Source: Oceanospirillaceae bacterium | GTDB lineage: Bacteria; Pseudomonadota; Gammaproteobacteria; Pseudomonadales; Litoribrevibacteraceae | NCBI GenBank assembly: GCA_015665455.1 | Contig: JADFAD010000010.1 | Span: 1 to 64,000, forward strand | Direction: 5' to 3' | DNA length: 64,000 nt | In this document: positions 24,957 through 33,306 of the stretch, piece by piece | Position numbering within the stretch: the first letter of the stretch is position 1 | Layout of the letters: the number at the start of each line of letters is the position of its first letter | The notes under the pieces: model-generated | Database searches by the model: none | Told to the model about the DNA's origin: nothing | What the model saw: the letters and a program-made list of their open reading frames with translations, nothing else | Position numbers and translations under genes: made by a program

Positions 24957-25649
24957 ATGCGTCTTGATAAGTTCATTTGTAAAAGTACAGATTTCAACAG
25001 AAACACAGCCGTCTCATTCATTCTTGACGGTGCAGTGTGCGTGAACGGTGAGGTAATTACCGATCCCGTCATGCAAGTGCATGAGAATAATTGCGTGAAG
25101 CTCCATGGCGATGTGTTGGTTTCGAGGCCTTTCCGTTACATCATGGCGCATAAACCTTCTGATACCATTTGTTCAAATGTCGATGAAGCCTATCCCTCTG
25201 TATTAAAATTCCTTGATATTGAACGAACGTCTGAGCTGCATATTGCGGGCAGATTGGATGCCGATACCACCGGTTTAGTATTAATAACGGATGATGGGCG
25301 GTGGTCGTTTAACATCATTCGCCCGACCCAACAATGCGAAAAGGTTTATCGGGTGGGTTTGAGAGATCCTATGTCTGAAAGTACAGCGGTTCGTCTTGAA
25401 CAAGGCGTTCAGTTACAGGGTGAAACGTCCCTTACTTTGCCTGCCAAAGTAACTATTGTTAGACCGAAAGAAATCCTCTTGACGATAACGGAAGGGAAGT
25501 ATCATCAAGTGAAACGGATGATTGCTGCTGTTGGTAACCGAGTGGTGAGCCTTCACAGAGAATCTATAGGGGCAGTATCATTGGACATTGACGTAGGGCA
25601 ATGGCGTTATTTGTCTGCCGAGGAAGTCGCCTGCTTTTATGCAGAGTGA
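24957..25649 (+). CDS. rsuA: 16S rRNA pseudouridine(516) synthase RsuA
   Basis: From ATG 24957 it has 230 residues, the RsuA length. An upstream ATG at 24870 would add 29 residues that fit no domain. MRLDKFICKSTDFNRNTAV is the S4 RNA-binding start, and the catalytic motif GRLDADTTGLVLITDDG includes the Asp nucleophile. KVYRVGLRDPM and EGKYHQVKRMIAAVGNRVVSLHRESIG complete the family pattern. It converts U516 of 16S rRNA to pseudouridine. No strong ribosome site precedes 24957, so the longer form is not excluded. Confidence 0.9.
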   Translation: MRLDKFICKSTDFNRNTAVSFILDGAVCVNGEVITDPVMQVHENNCVKLHGDVLVSRPFRYIMAHKPSDTICSNVDEAYPSVLKFLDIERTSELHIAGRLDADTTGLVLITDDGRWSFNIIRPTQQCEKVYRVGLRDPMSESTAVRLEQGVQLQGETSLTLPAKVTIVRPKEILLTITEGKYHQVKRMIAAVGNRVVSLHRESIGAVSLDIDVGQWRYLSAEEVACFYAE

Positions 25650-26099
25650 TTTTCTTCTGCTAAAAACTTTAGCCCTCTTTTAGTATTCCAAAATATATTT
25701 CGTCGGATATTTTTTCTTTTCTCGCCTGTATTTTTAAGTGTTCATTCGATCTTAATCGCTTTTTGTAAGCTATCTCATTTGATTTCTCGTTTTGTTTATA
25801 TAGAGCCGTTTGGCGTAGGCAAACTGCAGCTTGCCCATGAGCATAGATGAGGTTGAATTAGGTCACATTTTTATAATTGACATATTGTCAGTTAAGTTTA
25901 AGGCGGATACTATCACTGAACTTTCAAGGCGGATTTTCAAACGTTATAACGCTTGATGCCTTGCTCTATGAAGAATAATAAACAACACGTTCGCACTTCA
26001 GGTTTTTGTATGCATTTTTTATTTCACATAAACCATCAACGAAGTTAGCGAGATACATACTGTCTTTAATTTATAACTAACATTGGGTATTTCATCATC
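25650..26099. promoter_or_regulatory. 450-base region before the exported 623-residue protein
   Basis: It holds three marks. A TetR-like site AATTGACATATTGTCAGTT (25875-25893) matches one before the TetR gene at 28.7 kb. A near-perfect palindrome CAAACGTTATAACGCTTG lies at 25938-25955. A repeated AAGGCGGAT is at 25900-25908 and 25926-25934. No coding frame is seen. Confidence 0.5.
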
Positions 26100-27971
26100 A
26101 TGACAAATAACAAATTTTTACTACGTCCTCTCGTTGCTGCGGTATTTACAGCGACCTGCGCATTATCATCAAACGTAATTGCAGCTCCTGTTGCTTGGAC
26201 AGGGGATACATCGAACGATTGGATGGAAGGCTCAAACTGGAACAGTGGTCAAGTGCCAACCAGTGACGTATCAGCTCAAATCAGTAACGGCGATACGGTT
26301 GAGGTTGCAGGCAGTGGTTCAGCGAACAGCCAGCATTTATACATCGGATTAAACGCAGGTGATGGCCATTTAGTGAGCTCTGGCTCAGACCTTAACGCCA
26401 ATGAGATTACTTTGGGGTTAAATGAATCGGCAGAGGGCGATATCAATGCGTCTCTTACTGTTAATGATGCGGACATCAATGCGCCGGAAGGCATTAACCT
26501 TTTTAACAGCACTAAAGCGGGTAACCAGAGCGCTCAGTTTAATCAAACCAACGGCACCTTAAATGCGCGTAAGTTATATCACCGTACAGATCTTAATTCA
26601 GGTGATACGTCATCGCTTTCAAGTAACACGATTTTGACCAACGTAACAATTAATACCACGTCTAATGAAAGTGCATTGGGCGGCTTGGTCGGTGTTTCAA
26701 ACGACTCAGATGATGCCCATGCCACGGTGGAATCTGTGATTGGTTTGTACGATGTTGATTGGACAAGTAATCCTAATCTTGATTTGGAAATTGGTTCGGA
26801 CGTAAGAACCGGCACCGACGTGTCGAACAGCAGCATTTCTGCGAATACTCAAATGACTGTAGAGCGTTCAAATATTACAGGTGCATGGTTAGAGTTTGGG
26901 GAGTACACCAGCACACGAGATGGAATTAACAGCATTGCAAATACCGTCACTAATACAGTTAATGCCACCTTTACGGATTCCACAATTTCTTTAAATAGAA
27001 GAATGATCTTAGGTGATGTTGGCGCAGATGGTACATCAACGAATGAAGTATTAGGCGACATTAACGTTTCTCTTGTTAATACAACGGTGGATGTTCAATT
27101 TGATATTCAATTGACGGATATTGATGTTGAAGATGGTGCAACCGGAACGGATCGCGCGTATTTGAGAGCAATGAATTCTGATATTTCCATTGGTGAATTA
27201 CTCGAAATTGCTTCTTATGGCAGCATTGATGGTACAGGTACGGCAGTACTTGATGCTGGGGTTATTCTTGAGGAAAGTACGTTGAACGTGAATGGGGTTA
27301 TTCAAGTTGCAGACATTGCTTCCGAATTAGAACATGGAAGCATTGTTCCTGGTCCATCTGATAGCTACACCGGTCTTTTTGAGGCGAGTAACTCGGTGGT
27401 TTCGGCGCAAGAGTTGGTGTCTGGTTCAACCGCCAGTAACGGGACAATAGCGCTTAAAAACGCATTCATTGCTTTGAGCGATACTACCGACCCTGAAGAT
27501 CCAAACGATGAATATACACTGGACGCAAATGAAGGTGCGCTAACGCTTACTGAAGGTAGCTCACTGGTTGTTCATGTGAATGGCTTAAATCGTGCGGATG
27601 CAGCAAATACCAAAGATAGCTCTGATTTGTACAGCGCGATCGATGCAGTTCAAGTGAGACTGGGCGGTAACCTGGTTATTAATGTAAACGAAGAACTGGC
27701 TGAAGAAGACAGCTCTATTGATTTAATTCGAGCAGTGAAAGATGACAGCCTAACGTTGGGAACCGATGCGTTTACCGGCATTCAAGGCGAATTTGATTCT
27801 GTTTCAGTGACAGGCCTACCGAAGCACGCAACGGCCACAACAGAAGTAGTAGAGGAGACCATCGATGGTACAACTTATGATGTCTATCGTGTGACGTTCG
27901 CAGGTTCTTTCTCTTTGCCTCTATTAGCTGGCTTATTGCTATTAGCGGGTTTCCGCAGATCTCGTAAGTAA
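26100..27971 (+). CDS. Exported beta-helix-like protein with C-terminal sorting-like tail
   Basis: The product has 623 residues. A signal peptide (hydrophobic PLVAAVFTATCALSSNVIA, cleaved near APVAW) precedes a Ser/Thr/Asn/Asp-rich chain of short beta repeats such as LTVNDADINAPEGINLF and SISLNRRMILGDVGADG, as in autotransporter-type passenger beta-helices. The end is GSFSLPLLAGLLLLAGFRRSRK, a hydrophobic helix then a basic cluster. This is the tripartite form of PEP-CTERM/GlyGly-CTERM sorting tails, but without a clear GlyGly motif. I see no barrel domain. The gene is followed by a perfect hairpin and then a convergent TetR gene whose upstream motif recurs before this gene, suggesting control by that TetR. 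A surface role is inferred. Confidence 0.65.
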   Translation: MTNNKFLLRPLVAAVFTATCALSSNVIAAPVAWTGDTSNDWMEGSNWNSGQVPTSDVSAQISNGDTVEVAGSGSANSQHLYIGLNAGDGHLVSSGSDLNANEITLGLNESAEGDINASLTVNDADINAPEGINLFNSTKAGNQSAQFNQTNGTLNARKLYHRTDLNSGDTSSLSSNTILTNVTINTTSNESALGGLVGVSNDSDDAHATVESVIGLYDVDWTSNPNLDLEIGSDVRTGTDVSNSSISANTQMTVERSNITGAWLEFGEYTSTRDGINSIANTVTNTVNATFTDSTISLNRRMILGDVGADGTSTNEVLGDINVSLVNTTVDVQFDIQLTDIDVEDGATGTDRAYLRAMNSDISIGELLEIASYGSIDGTGTAVLDAGVILEESTLNVNGVIQVADIASELEHGSIVPGPSDSYTGLFEASNSVVSAQELVSGSTASNGTIALKNAFIALSDTTDPEDPNDEYTLDANEGALTLTEGSSLVVHVNGLNRADAANTKDSSDLYSAIDAVQVRLGGNLVINVNEELAEEDSSIDLIRAVKDDSLTLGTDAFTGIQGEFDSVSVTGLPKHATATTEVVEETIDGTTYDVYRVTFAGSFSLPLLAGLLLLAGFRRSRK

Positions 27972-27984
27972 TGAGAGCGCTAGT

Positions 27985-28014
27985 TTCTCTATCCCCTAAG
28001 GGATAGAGAACTTT
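27985..28014. terminator. Perfect hairpin after the exported protein gene
   Basis: TTCTCTATCCC, loop CTAA, GGGATAGAGAA: 11-bp stem (27985-28010), then CTTTC. Probably serves both convergent genes. Confidence 0.75.
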
Positions 28015-28020
28015 CTACAT

Positions 28021-28719
28021 TCAAATTTTATCGATGTTATGTTCGTTGGATAATGCGATGCAGGCATTTTCAATGGAATACTCGATCAGTTCTTCAACGG
28101 TAAAGTCGCAATGACGATCGATGACTTTGTTATCAATGCGACCGCTCAACATGACCCCGTGTAACATACCTCTTAAAAAGTAAGCGGCTTTGGTTGGGTT
28201 TTCTGCTCGAACCTTACACACGCTCCCATCTTTGACACCTTCGGACAGAGCTTTGGACATAATTTCCATGCACTCACCGGATGTTTGTGTGAGTAATTTA
28301 ATGGTCTTTTTTTCTTTCTCTGAAGGGGTTTTTGGCATATTTCGTATGATGGAGCCTGAATCCGTCAGCATATTAAAGTAATTCGTTTTTTCTAGATAAA
28401 ACTGATAATACGACAAGCCGATTGCTTTGATTTTTTTGTAGCCTGATGTCTCAGAATGATAGGCGTCCACGAATCGTTGTTTTAGATCCGAACTTGCACG
28501 AACCATAATTGCGCGATAAACATCGGCTTGATCTTCGAAGTAAACGTAAATGAGCGCTCGACTTACTCCCGCAGACTTTGCGATGCTGGCCATCGATACT
28601 TTACCAAAATCGGTATTGAAGAACGCTATTTCAGCCGCATCAATGATGTCTTCTCGTCGTTGTGCTTTATCTTCATCTTTTCGTGAGCGAGTTTGTTTCG
28701 GCGTTTTTTGTTTTGTCAT
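28021..28719 (-). CDS. TetR family transcriptional regulator
   Basis: This 232-residue protein has an N-terminal basic tail, then REDIIDAAEIAFFNTDFGKVSMASIAKSAGVSRALIYVYFEDQADVYRAIM, the TetR HTH with YVYF and an acidic end. The C-terminal ligand domain is not matched to a named subgroup. It is convergent with the exported 623-residue gene. The 19-base motif AACTGACGGTGTGTTAATT upstream (28781-28799) nearly matches one before that gene, consistent with joint repression. Confidence 0.9.
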   Translation of the reverse strand: MTKQKTPKQTRSRKDEDKAQRREDIIDAAEIAFFNTDFGKVSMASIAKSAGVSRALIYVYFEDQADVYRAIMVRASSDLKQRFVDAYHSETSGYKKIKAIGLSYYQFYLEKTNYFNMLTDSGSIIRNMPKTPSEKEKKTIKLLTQTSGECMEIMSKALSEGVKDGSVCKVRAENPTKAAYFLRGMLHGVMLSGRIDNKVIDRHCDFTVEELIEYSIENACIALSNEHNIDKI

Positions 28720-28780
28720 AATAAGCGAGGGCAGTGTTTCTTGTTTGGTTCTGGTTCTTATATGTAGAGAATTTTAGCAT

Positions 28781-28799
28781 AACTGACGGTGTGTTAATT
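28781..28799. promoter_or_regulatory. Putative TetR operator, second copy of 19-base motif
   Basis: AACTGACGGTGTGTTAATT matches AACTGACAATATGTCAATT (minus-strand reading of 25875-25893) at 15 of 19 positions. Each keeps the TGAC...TGT core. Confidence 0.5.
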
Positions 28800-28888
28800 A
28801 TATCCTAACGTAATAACGGTAATTATTATTAGTTCCGGTCTGTAACTAAAGCGAAGTCGTAACAGTTTCTAAACGCTAAGGGTTTAGA

Positions 28889-29881
28889 TTAAAGGCACTT
28901 TGATGGCGAATAGCCATACCACTGTTTGAATGCACGAGAAAAAGCACTTTGATCCGAGAATCCGAGTATTTCAGCGACTTCCTTGATGGTCGCTCTGCGC
29001 TGTATCAGCATGTTCTTTGCAAAAGTAGATTGCACGTCTTTGAGTACTTCTCGATAACTGGAGCCTTCTTGTTGTAATTGGTATTGAAGGGTTCGTTCGG
29101 GCATGGAGAGTATGTTAGCCACTCTTTTGAGGGTGCATTCTTGTTGATGATTGTATAAATCCCCAATTGTGAGCTTTAGTTGTTCAATCAAAGGCAGTCC
29201 GTTGGGGGATGCTATTTGATTTAAGTAGTTCTTGATGTGAACTCTGAGATGGTCTGTACTGATGTTTACAGGGTGGTTGAGGTCTTCCAAGCCTAAGACA
29301 AGGCCATCTTGTTCTGCTTCAAAAGCAACTTTACAACCTAATACTCGTTTGTATTTTTGGGTTTCAACGCAAGGGGGATGCCTAAAAATGACGGCTTTAG
29401 GGTTCCATTGCTTACCAAGGAACACGCGTGTGACTGTCAGAAACCGGGAGACAATCAATTCTATTAACGGCCTATGGTTTACGTCGGTCATTGTTCGGAG
29501 GTTGAACTCTATCGTTACGGCGTTCTTATATTTTGTCAGTATATATTCGAAGCCTTGGTTAAACGTTTTTATGTAGTTGATTACTTTATTTATAAAGTCT
29601 TCAAACGTATGGCAATCAATAACAACCAATGAAAAAGGGCCTAATGTGTTTATGGTCCATTGCTGTCCCATTTTTAAGCAAAAAAGAGGGTCATTAGATA
29701 ATTGAGTTGCATCTCTGAGTATTTTAACGATGCTCGAAAGAGGGATAGCTGCATTGATATTCCCTACGTCGGTTTTAGCCAAGCTGTATGTTCCGAGGAA
29801 GGTATCGCTATTGATATTGAAACTTTCCAGAGTCTCGATCAGTCCGGTAAGGACAATTCCCCGAACGGTTTGGCTTGCCAT
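28889..29881 (-). CDS. AraC family regulator (arabinose-binding-like domain)
   Basis: It has 330 residues from ATG 29881, which has GGAG at good distance (the frame is open 23 codons further). The N-terminal about 200 residues resemble the OruR/ToxR-like effector part (IVKILRDATQLSNDPLFCLKMGQQW, GPFSLVVIDCHTFEDFI). The C-terminal AraC HTH pair shows LKRVANILSMPERTLQYQLQQEGSSYREVL and IKEVAEILGFSDQSAFSRAFKQWYGYSPSKC. The target is unknown. The divergent neighbour is the Hpt gene at 30014. Confidence 0.88.
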   Translation of the reverse strand: MASQTVRGIVLTGLIETLESFNINSDTFLGTYSLAKTDVGNINAAIPLSSIVKILRDATQLSNDPLFCLKMGQQWTINTLGPFSLVVIDCHTFEDFINKVINYIKTFNQGFEYILTKYKNAVTIEFNLRTMTDVNHRPLIELIVSRFLTVTRVFLGKQWNPKAVIFRHPPCVETQKYKRVLGCKVAFEAEQDGLVLGLEDLNHPVNISTDHLRVHIKNYLNQIASPNGLPLIEQLKLTIGDLYNHQQECTLKRVANILSMPERTLQYQLQQEGSSYREVLKDVQSTFAKNMLIQRRATIKEVAEILGFSDQSAFSRAFKQWYGYSPSKCL

Positions 29882-29981
29882 GCAATCTCCATGTTTTTCA
29901 TTAAATTCACTCATCTTGCGTAAAATGATACAAGATTGCGCGTTTTGCACACAGTTATAATTTAGTCCTTGTTAGTATTTT

Positions 29982-30000
29982 TGTTACATATTTCGTAACA
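29982..30000. promoter_or_regulatory. Interrupted palindrome before the Hpt gene
   Basis: TGTTAC (29982-29987) and GTAACA (29995-30000) lie just upstream of the Hpt gene start in the 132-base divergent region between the AraC and Hpt genes. Possible operator. Confidence 0.35.
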
Positions 30001-30013
30001 GGGGTCTTACTTA

Positions 30014-30490
30014 ATGATGGGGACGTTTGATAAAAAGATGAAAAAGTGGGCGTCTAAAGTCTTTGGTGACTCCAGTTCATTATCGCAAGATTTTTTGGAC
30101 TACGAAAGGAAGGCTGAAAATAAAAAATCATCGACAATGCTACGTTTTGAACAAAATAAAGCCGAGCTTTTAATGTATTTTGGTGACGAGTTCCCTAATC
30201 TGGTTGCAGGTTTTATTTCGACGAGCCGAGAAGACTTGATTGCGTTAGAGGGGGCAATGGATCTTAAAGACATTGAACAAATTAGAATGTTTTCTCACCG
30301 TATTAAAATGGCTTGTAGACGGCTAATGGTTGAGGATATCGCTTCGTTAGCTGAGCGCTTGGAAATGGATTGTCATGACGTTCACTGGGCTCATCTTCAA
30401 GTTGATGTATGTAGAATCCAAACCAAATTTGTGGGCTTTTTAGATGCGCTCGAAGAGGACTTCAAGAGCCCAAGTTTATTATTTGAATGA
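30014..30490 (+). CDS. Hpt-domain phosphotransfer protein
   Basis: The 158-residue soluble protein has a C-terminal four-helix Hpt domain. DLKDIEQIRMFSHRIKMACRRLMVEDIASLAERLEMDC contains the likely phospho-His (His95, in SHRIKMA, where the family has HxLKG), followed by the usual ALEGxxxx/LxxLAxxLE pattern. The N-terminal about 45 residues are basic. As a stand-alone Hpt it could relay phosphate between the hybrid kinase at 4.4-6.9 kb and a response regulator such as the one at 14743. That link is a guess. A possible start one residue later (ATG 30017) is equally good. Confidence 0.8.
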   Translation: MMGTFDKKMKKWASKVFGDSSSLSQDFLDYERKAENKKSSTMLRFEQNKAELLMYFGDEFPNLVAGFISTSREDLIALEGAMDLKDIEQIRMFSHRIKMACRRLMVEDIASLAERLEMDCHDVHWAHLQVDVCRIQTKFVGFLDALEEDFKSPSLLFE

Positions 30491-30567
30491 TCCTACGTAA
30501 TAGCCAAACTAAGTATCTATTATTTAGAAGCTTAGGTTAGCGTGTTAGGTGCAATTGAATGAATACT

Positions 30568-33165
30568 CTAAGATGCGTGTTGTTTTAACCACTCAATAAT
30601 TTCAATATTTGAGACCGGTTTGGAGTAATGGTAGCCCTGGCTGATATCGCATCCCATTTCAATCAGTAACTCTTCGGCTTGCAGCGTTTCAACGCCTTCA
30701 GCAACAACGGTCATATTAAGATCGTGGGCCATATCAATGGAAGTTTTAACGATGGTTCGAGCGCTTTGACTCTTGTTCATTTCGAATACAAAAGACTTAT
30801 CAATCTTGAGCTCTTGTGCGGCCAAATTGTGGATTTGAGATAAGCCTGAGTAGCCGGTCCCATAATCATCAATGGAGACTTGAATGCCTAAACGTTTTAA
30901 ACCTTCCAGTGTGATCATTTCCTGTTGGTCGTTTGTGACCAAGCTGGATTCAGTAACCTCCAGAGTCAGTTGATTTGGCGGTGTGTTTGTTGCAATTAAG
31001 GCATCAGAAATCACTTTCAGAAACTTGGGTTCATGAAGGTTGAGTACTGAGATGTTAATGGATAACTGTAAATTATCTTGTTGTGTTCTTATTTCTTTGA
31101 ATTCGCGAAGGGCTTGGTTCACCACCCAAAGGGTGAGAGGTTTTATCAACCCGTTTTGCTCTGCAAGCAGGATAAATTCTTCCGTGTTTATGTAACCATG
31201 TTCGGCGTGTTTCCATCGAAGTAGGGCTTCTATACCGCAACACGTTCCTGTTTTTAGATCCATTTGAGGTTGGTAGGCAAGGGTTAGCAAATCTTCTTCA
31301 AGAGCACTGCGTAATTCTGCTGCTAACGATAACCGTCGTTCGTTGAATAAATCTTCGCTTTCATTGTAAGCCTGTATAAAGGTTTTTTTCTGGTACGCCA
31401 GACCGGCAGCAATTTTTGCTCTTCGAATCAGTTCATCCAGCATCTCGGTTGAGCTAATGTCTAATGCGGTTGGTTTTAATAGACTCGGGTTGCGCTGATG
31501 AAAGGTGTAGCCAATTCGAACGTTTAAATCCAAGTTAATGGATTCAAAGTTAAAGGGCTGACTTAAATGATCTGCCAGGCTTCGGCACAGTGATTCAACT
31601 TTCTTTTCTGACTCTGCGTTCACGAGAAGAACAAAGGAGGATGCGTCCATCGCCGCTACTTTGAGCGGGCCGCTGTCGCTGTCTTCAATTGTCACAATCG
31701 ATGGGTAATTGCACAGGGTCTCATTGAGGTATGAGGCGAGAGCTTGAGTCAGGCGGTCAGTGCAATTTGCGCCAAGGGTTCGATCAAATTCTTTAAATTG
31801 ATGGGCTTTTAGAAAGACGAGCCCTTGATTGTTGAAGTCATTGGTAGATACAAGTTGTTGATAATTTTTGTGGAGCAGCAAGTCATTTGGAAGATCATTT
31901 TTTTGATGATGAAAGGCTCTGTGTTGCAATAATTGCTCTAAATTATCCGTGTGTTGTGATTTTTTAAGTGCTGAATATTCAGCGAGGGCTCTTTGTCTGG
32001 CTTCTTGTTTGAAGCGGCGAGACACCAAGATGACCAGAAGTATGACTTCGGCCAGTAAGCCAAATTGAAAGATAAATGCGGTCAGATCGCTGTGTGGTAC
32101 CCAACCAAATCGGGTGAGGATGAAATAGGTTGTTGTGGTCAGCAGTATTAAGACTGAAAAAATATAATAGCAAGCAATTCGAATGCCGAGCTTTGCGTAG
32201 TAACAAGCAATGCCTAGACAAGCAAAGACCATCACGATGCCAATTAATTTTGTAACGATGAGTGCAAACTGAAGGCTGGAAAACATGATCAATACGGGGG
32301 CGAAACTGGTAGCGGTTAATACATTGAGGGCGTTTCTTAGCTGGTTTGTTACGTTAAAAATTTCACGGGTAAATGCGGCAAATAGCCCAATGGATAAGCA
32401 GGCAAAAACAATTAAGTTGAAGTTTTGAAGGATTGGCCAATTAGGGAATAAATATTGAAAGGCGTACCCATCAATTGAACTTTGAACTAATACACGGAAG
32501 AAGATAAAGGCCGCGTAAATTAAAAAGATGGGTTCTCGAATGATCCAGAACGTGTATAAACTAAAAATTACCAAGAGCGATAAAATTCCGTAATAAAAGG
32601 AAGACTTAGCGGTGTCGTACATGTGTTCCTGGTAGAAGTGTTCAGGAGGCATCATGTCCATATCAAAAATGATAGGAGTACTGGATAACTGCCGAACGAG
32701 TAGCTCAATACTACTGTTTCCTTCGATTTTAACTTTGAGTGAAGGATGTGGGTGGGGGATTCTTCGTATATTGAATGAAACTCGATCTCCTATTGTGTAG
32801 GAGTCGATAATGGATTGATCTTTTATGACATAAAAGCTGACAAAGTCGGTCAGCGGTGTTTTAAGGCTGATGATTCGTTCTTGATCTTTTTTGCCCGGGT
32901 TTGTGAGAGTCACCTTCATCCAATAAGCTGAATTGGTGTGGCCAAAGTTGGGGACAGAGGAGGATGATTCAAACCAATGGGGGGCGTTTTTAGAGAGAAT
33001 CATATTCGGAGTGAACAAATGGCTCGGGTCTTCTAAAAAAAGCGCGTCCGACGTTAATGACTGTGAAGGTGCATCATTCAGATAAATATTTGCATATGCG
33101 CTATTGGCCATCAATGAGCCAAATAGCAGGATCAACCAAAGCCTTACAGTAACGAGTACATCCAA
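30568..33165 (-). CDS. 7TMR-DISM sensor with degenerate GGDEF and EAL domain
   Basis: This 865-residue membrane protein has a signal peptide, a 7TMR-DISMED2 ligand domain (about 30-175), seven helices (about 180-390), a linker, a GGDEF-like domain (about 425-570) with AMDASSFVLLV in place of the active-site loop, and an EAL domain (about 605-860). The EAL domain keeps the motifs for activity: EALLRW, NISVLNL, EVTES, DDYGTGYSGL and a late QGYHYSKP. It should break down cyclic di-GMP, perhaps with the inactive GGDEF sensing GTP. It is the nearest phosphodiesterase to the adhesin system and may set its c-di-GMP input. Confidence 0.92.
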   Translation of the reverse strand: MDVLVTVRLWLILLFGSLMANSAYANIYLNDAPSQSLTSDALFLEDPSHLFTPNMILSKNAPHWFESSSSVPNFGHTNSAYWMKVTLTNPGKKDQERIISLKTPLTDFVSFYVIKDQSIIDSYTIGDRVSFNIRRIPHPHPSLKVKIEGNSSIELLVRQLSSTPIIFDMDMMPPEHFYQEHMYDTAKSSFYYGILSLLVIFSLYTFWIIREPIFLIYAAFIFFRVLVQSSIDGYAFQYLFPNWPILQNFNLIVFACLSIGLFAAFTREIFNVTNQLRNALNVLTATSFAPVLIMFSSLQFALIVTKLIGIVMVFACLGIACYYAKLGIRIACYYIFSVLILLTTTTYFILTRFGWVPHSDLTAFIFQFGLLAEVILLVILVSRRFKQEARQRALAEYSALKKSQHTDNLEQLLQHRAFHHQKNDLPNDLLLHKNYQQLVSTNDFNNQGLVFLKAHQFKEFDRTLGANCTDRLTQALASYLNETLCNYPSIVTIEDSDSGPLKVAAMDASSFVLLVNAESEKKVESLCRSLADHLSQPFNFESINLDLNVRIGYTFHQRNPSLLKPTALDISSTEMLDELIRRAKIAAGLAYQKKTFIQAYNESEDLFNERRLSLAAELRSALEEDLLTLAYQPQMDLKTGTCCGIEALLRWKHAEHGYINTEEFILLAEQNGLIKPLTLWVVNQALREFKEIRTQQDNLQLSINISVLNLHEPKFLKVISDALIATNTPPNQLTLEVTESSLVTNDQQEMITLEGLKRLGIQVSIDDYGTGYSGLSQIHNLAAQELKIDKSFVFEMNKSQSARTIVKTSIDMAHDLNMTVVAEGVETLQAEELLIEMGCDISQGYHYSKPVSNIEIIEWLKQHAS

Positions 33166-33284
33166 GTGAGTAACCTGATTCTTATTATTAGAATGATCAG
33201 TTTAGCTTGATGAGTCTAGTTTAATGTTGGCTTTTTGTGTAGGTACTGCAAGAGAATGTTGAGTTTTAGTCCTCAGAGGAATGG

Positions 33285-33306
33285 GCAGACCTAAGTTTAG
33301 GTCTGC
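33285..33306 (-). terminator. Hairpin overlapping the kinase stop codon
   Basis: GCAGACCTAA, GT, TTAGGTCTGC: perfect 10-bp stem with a 2-base loop containing the TAA stop of the kinase gene. It might act on the 3' end of that transcript. No T-run follows. Confidence 0.4.
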
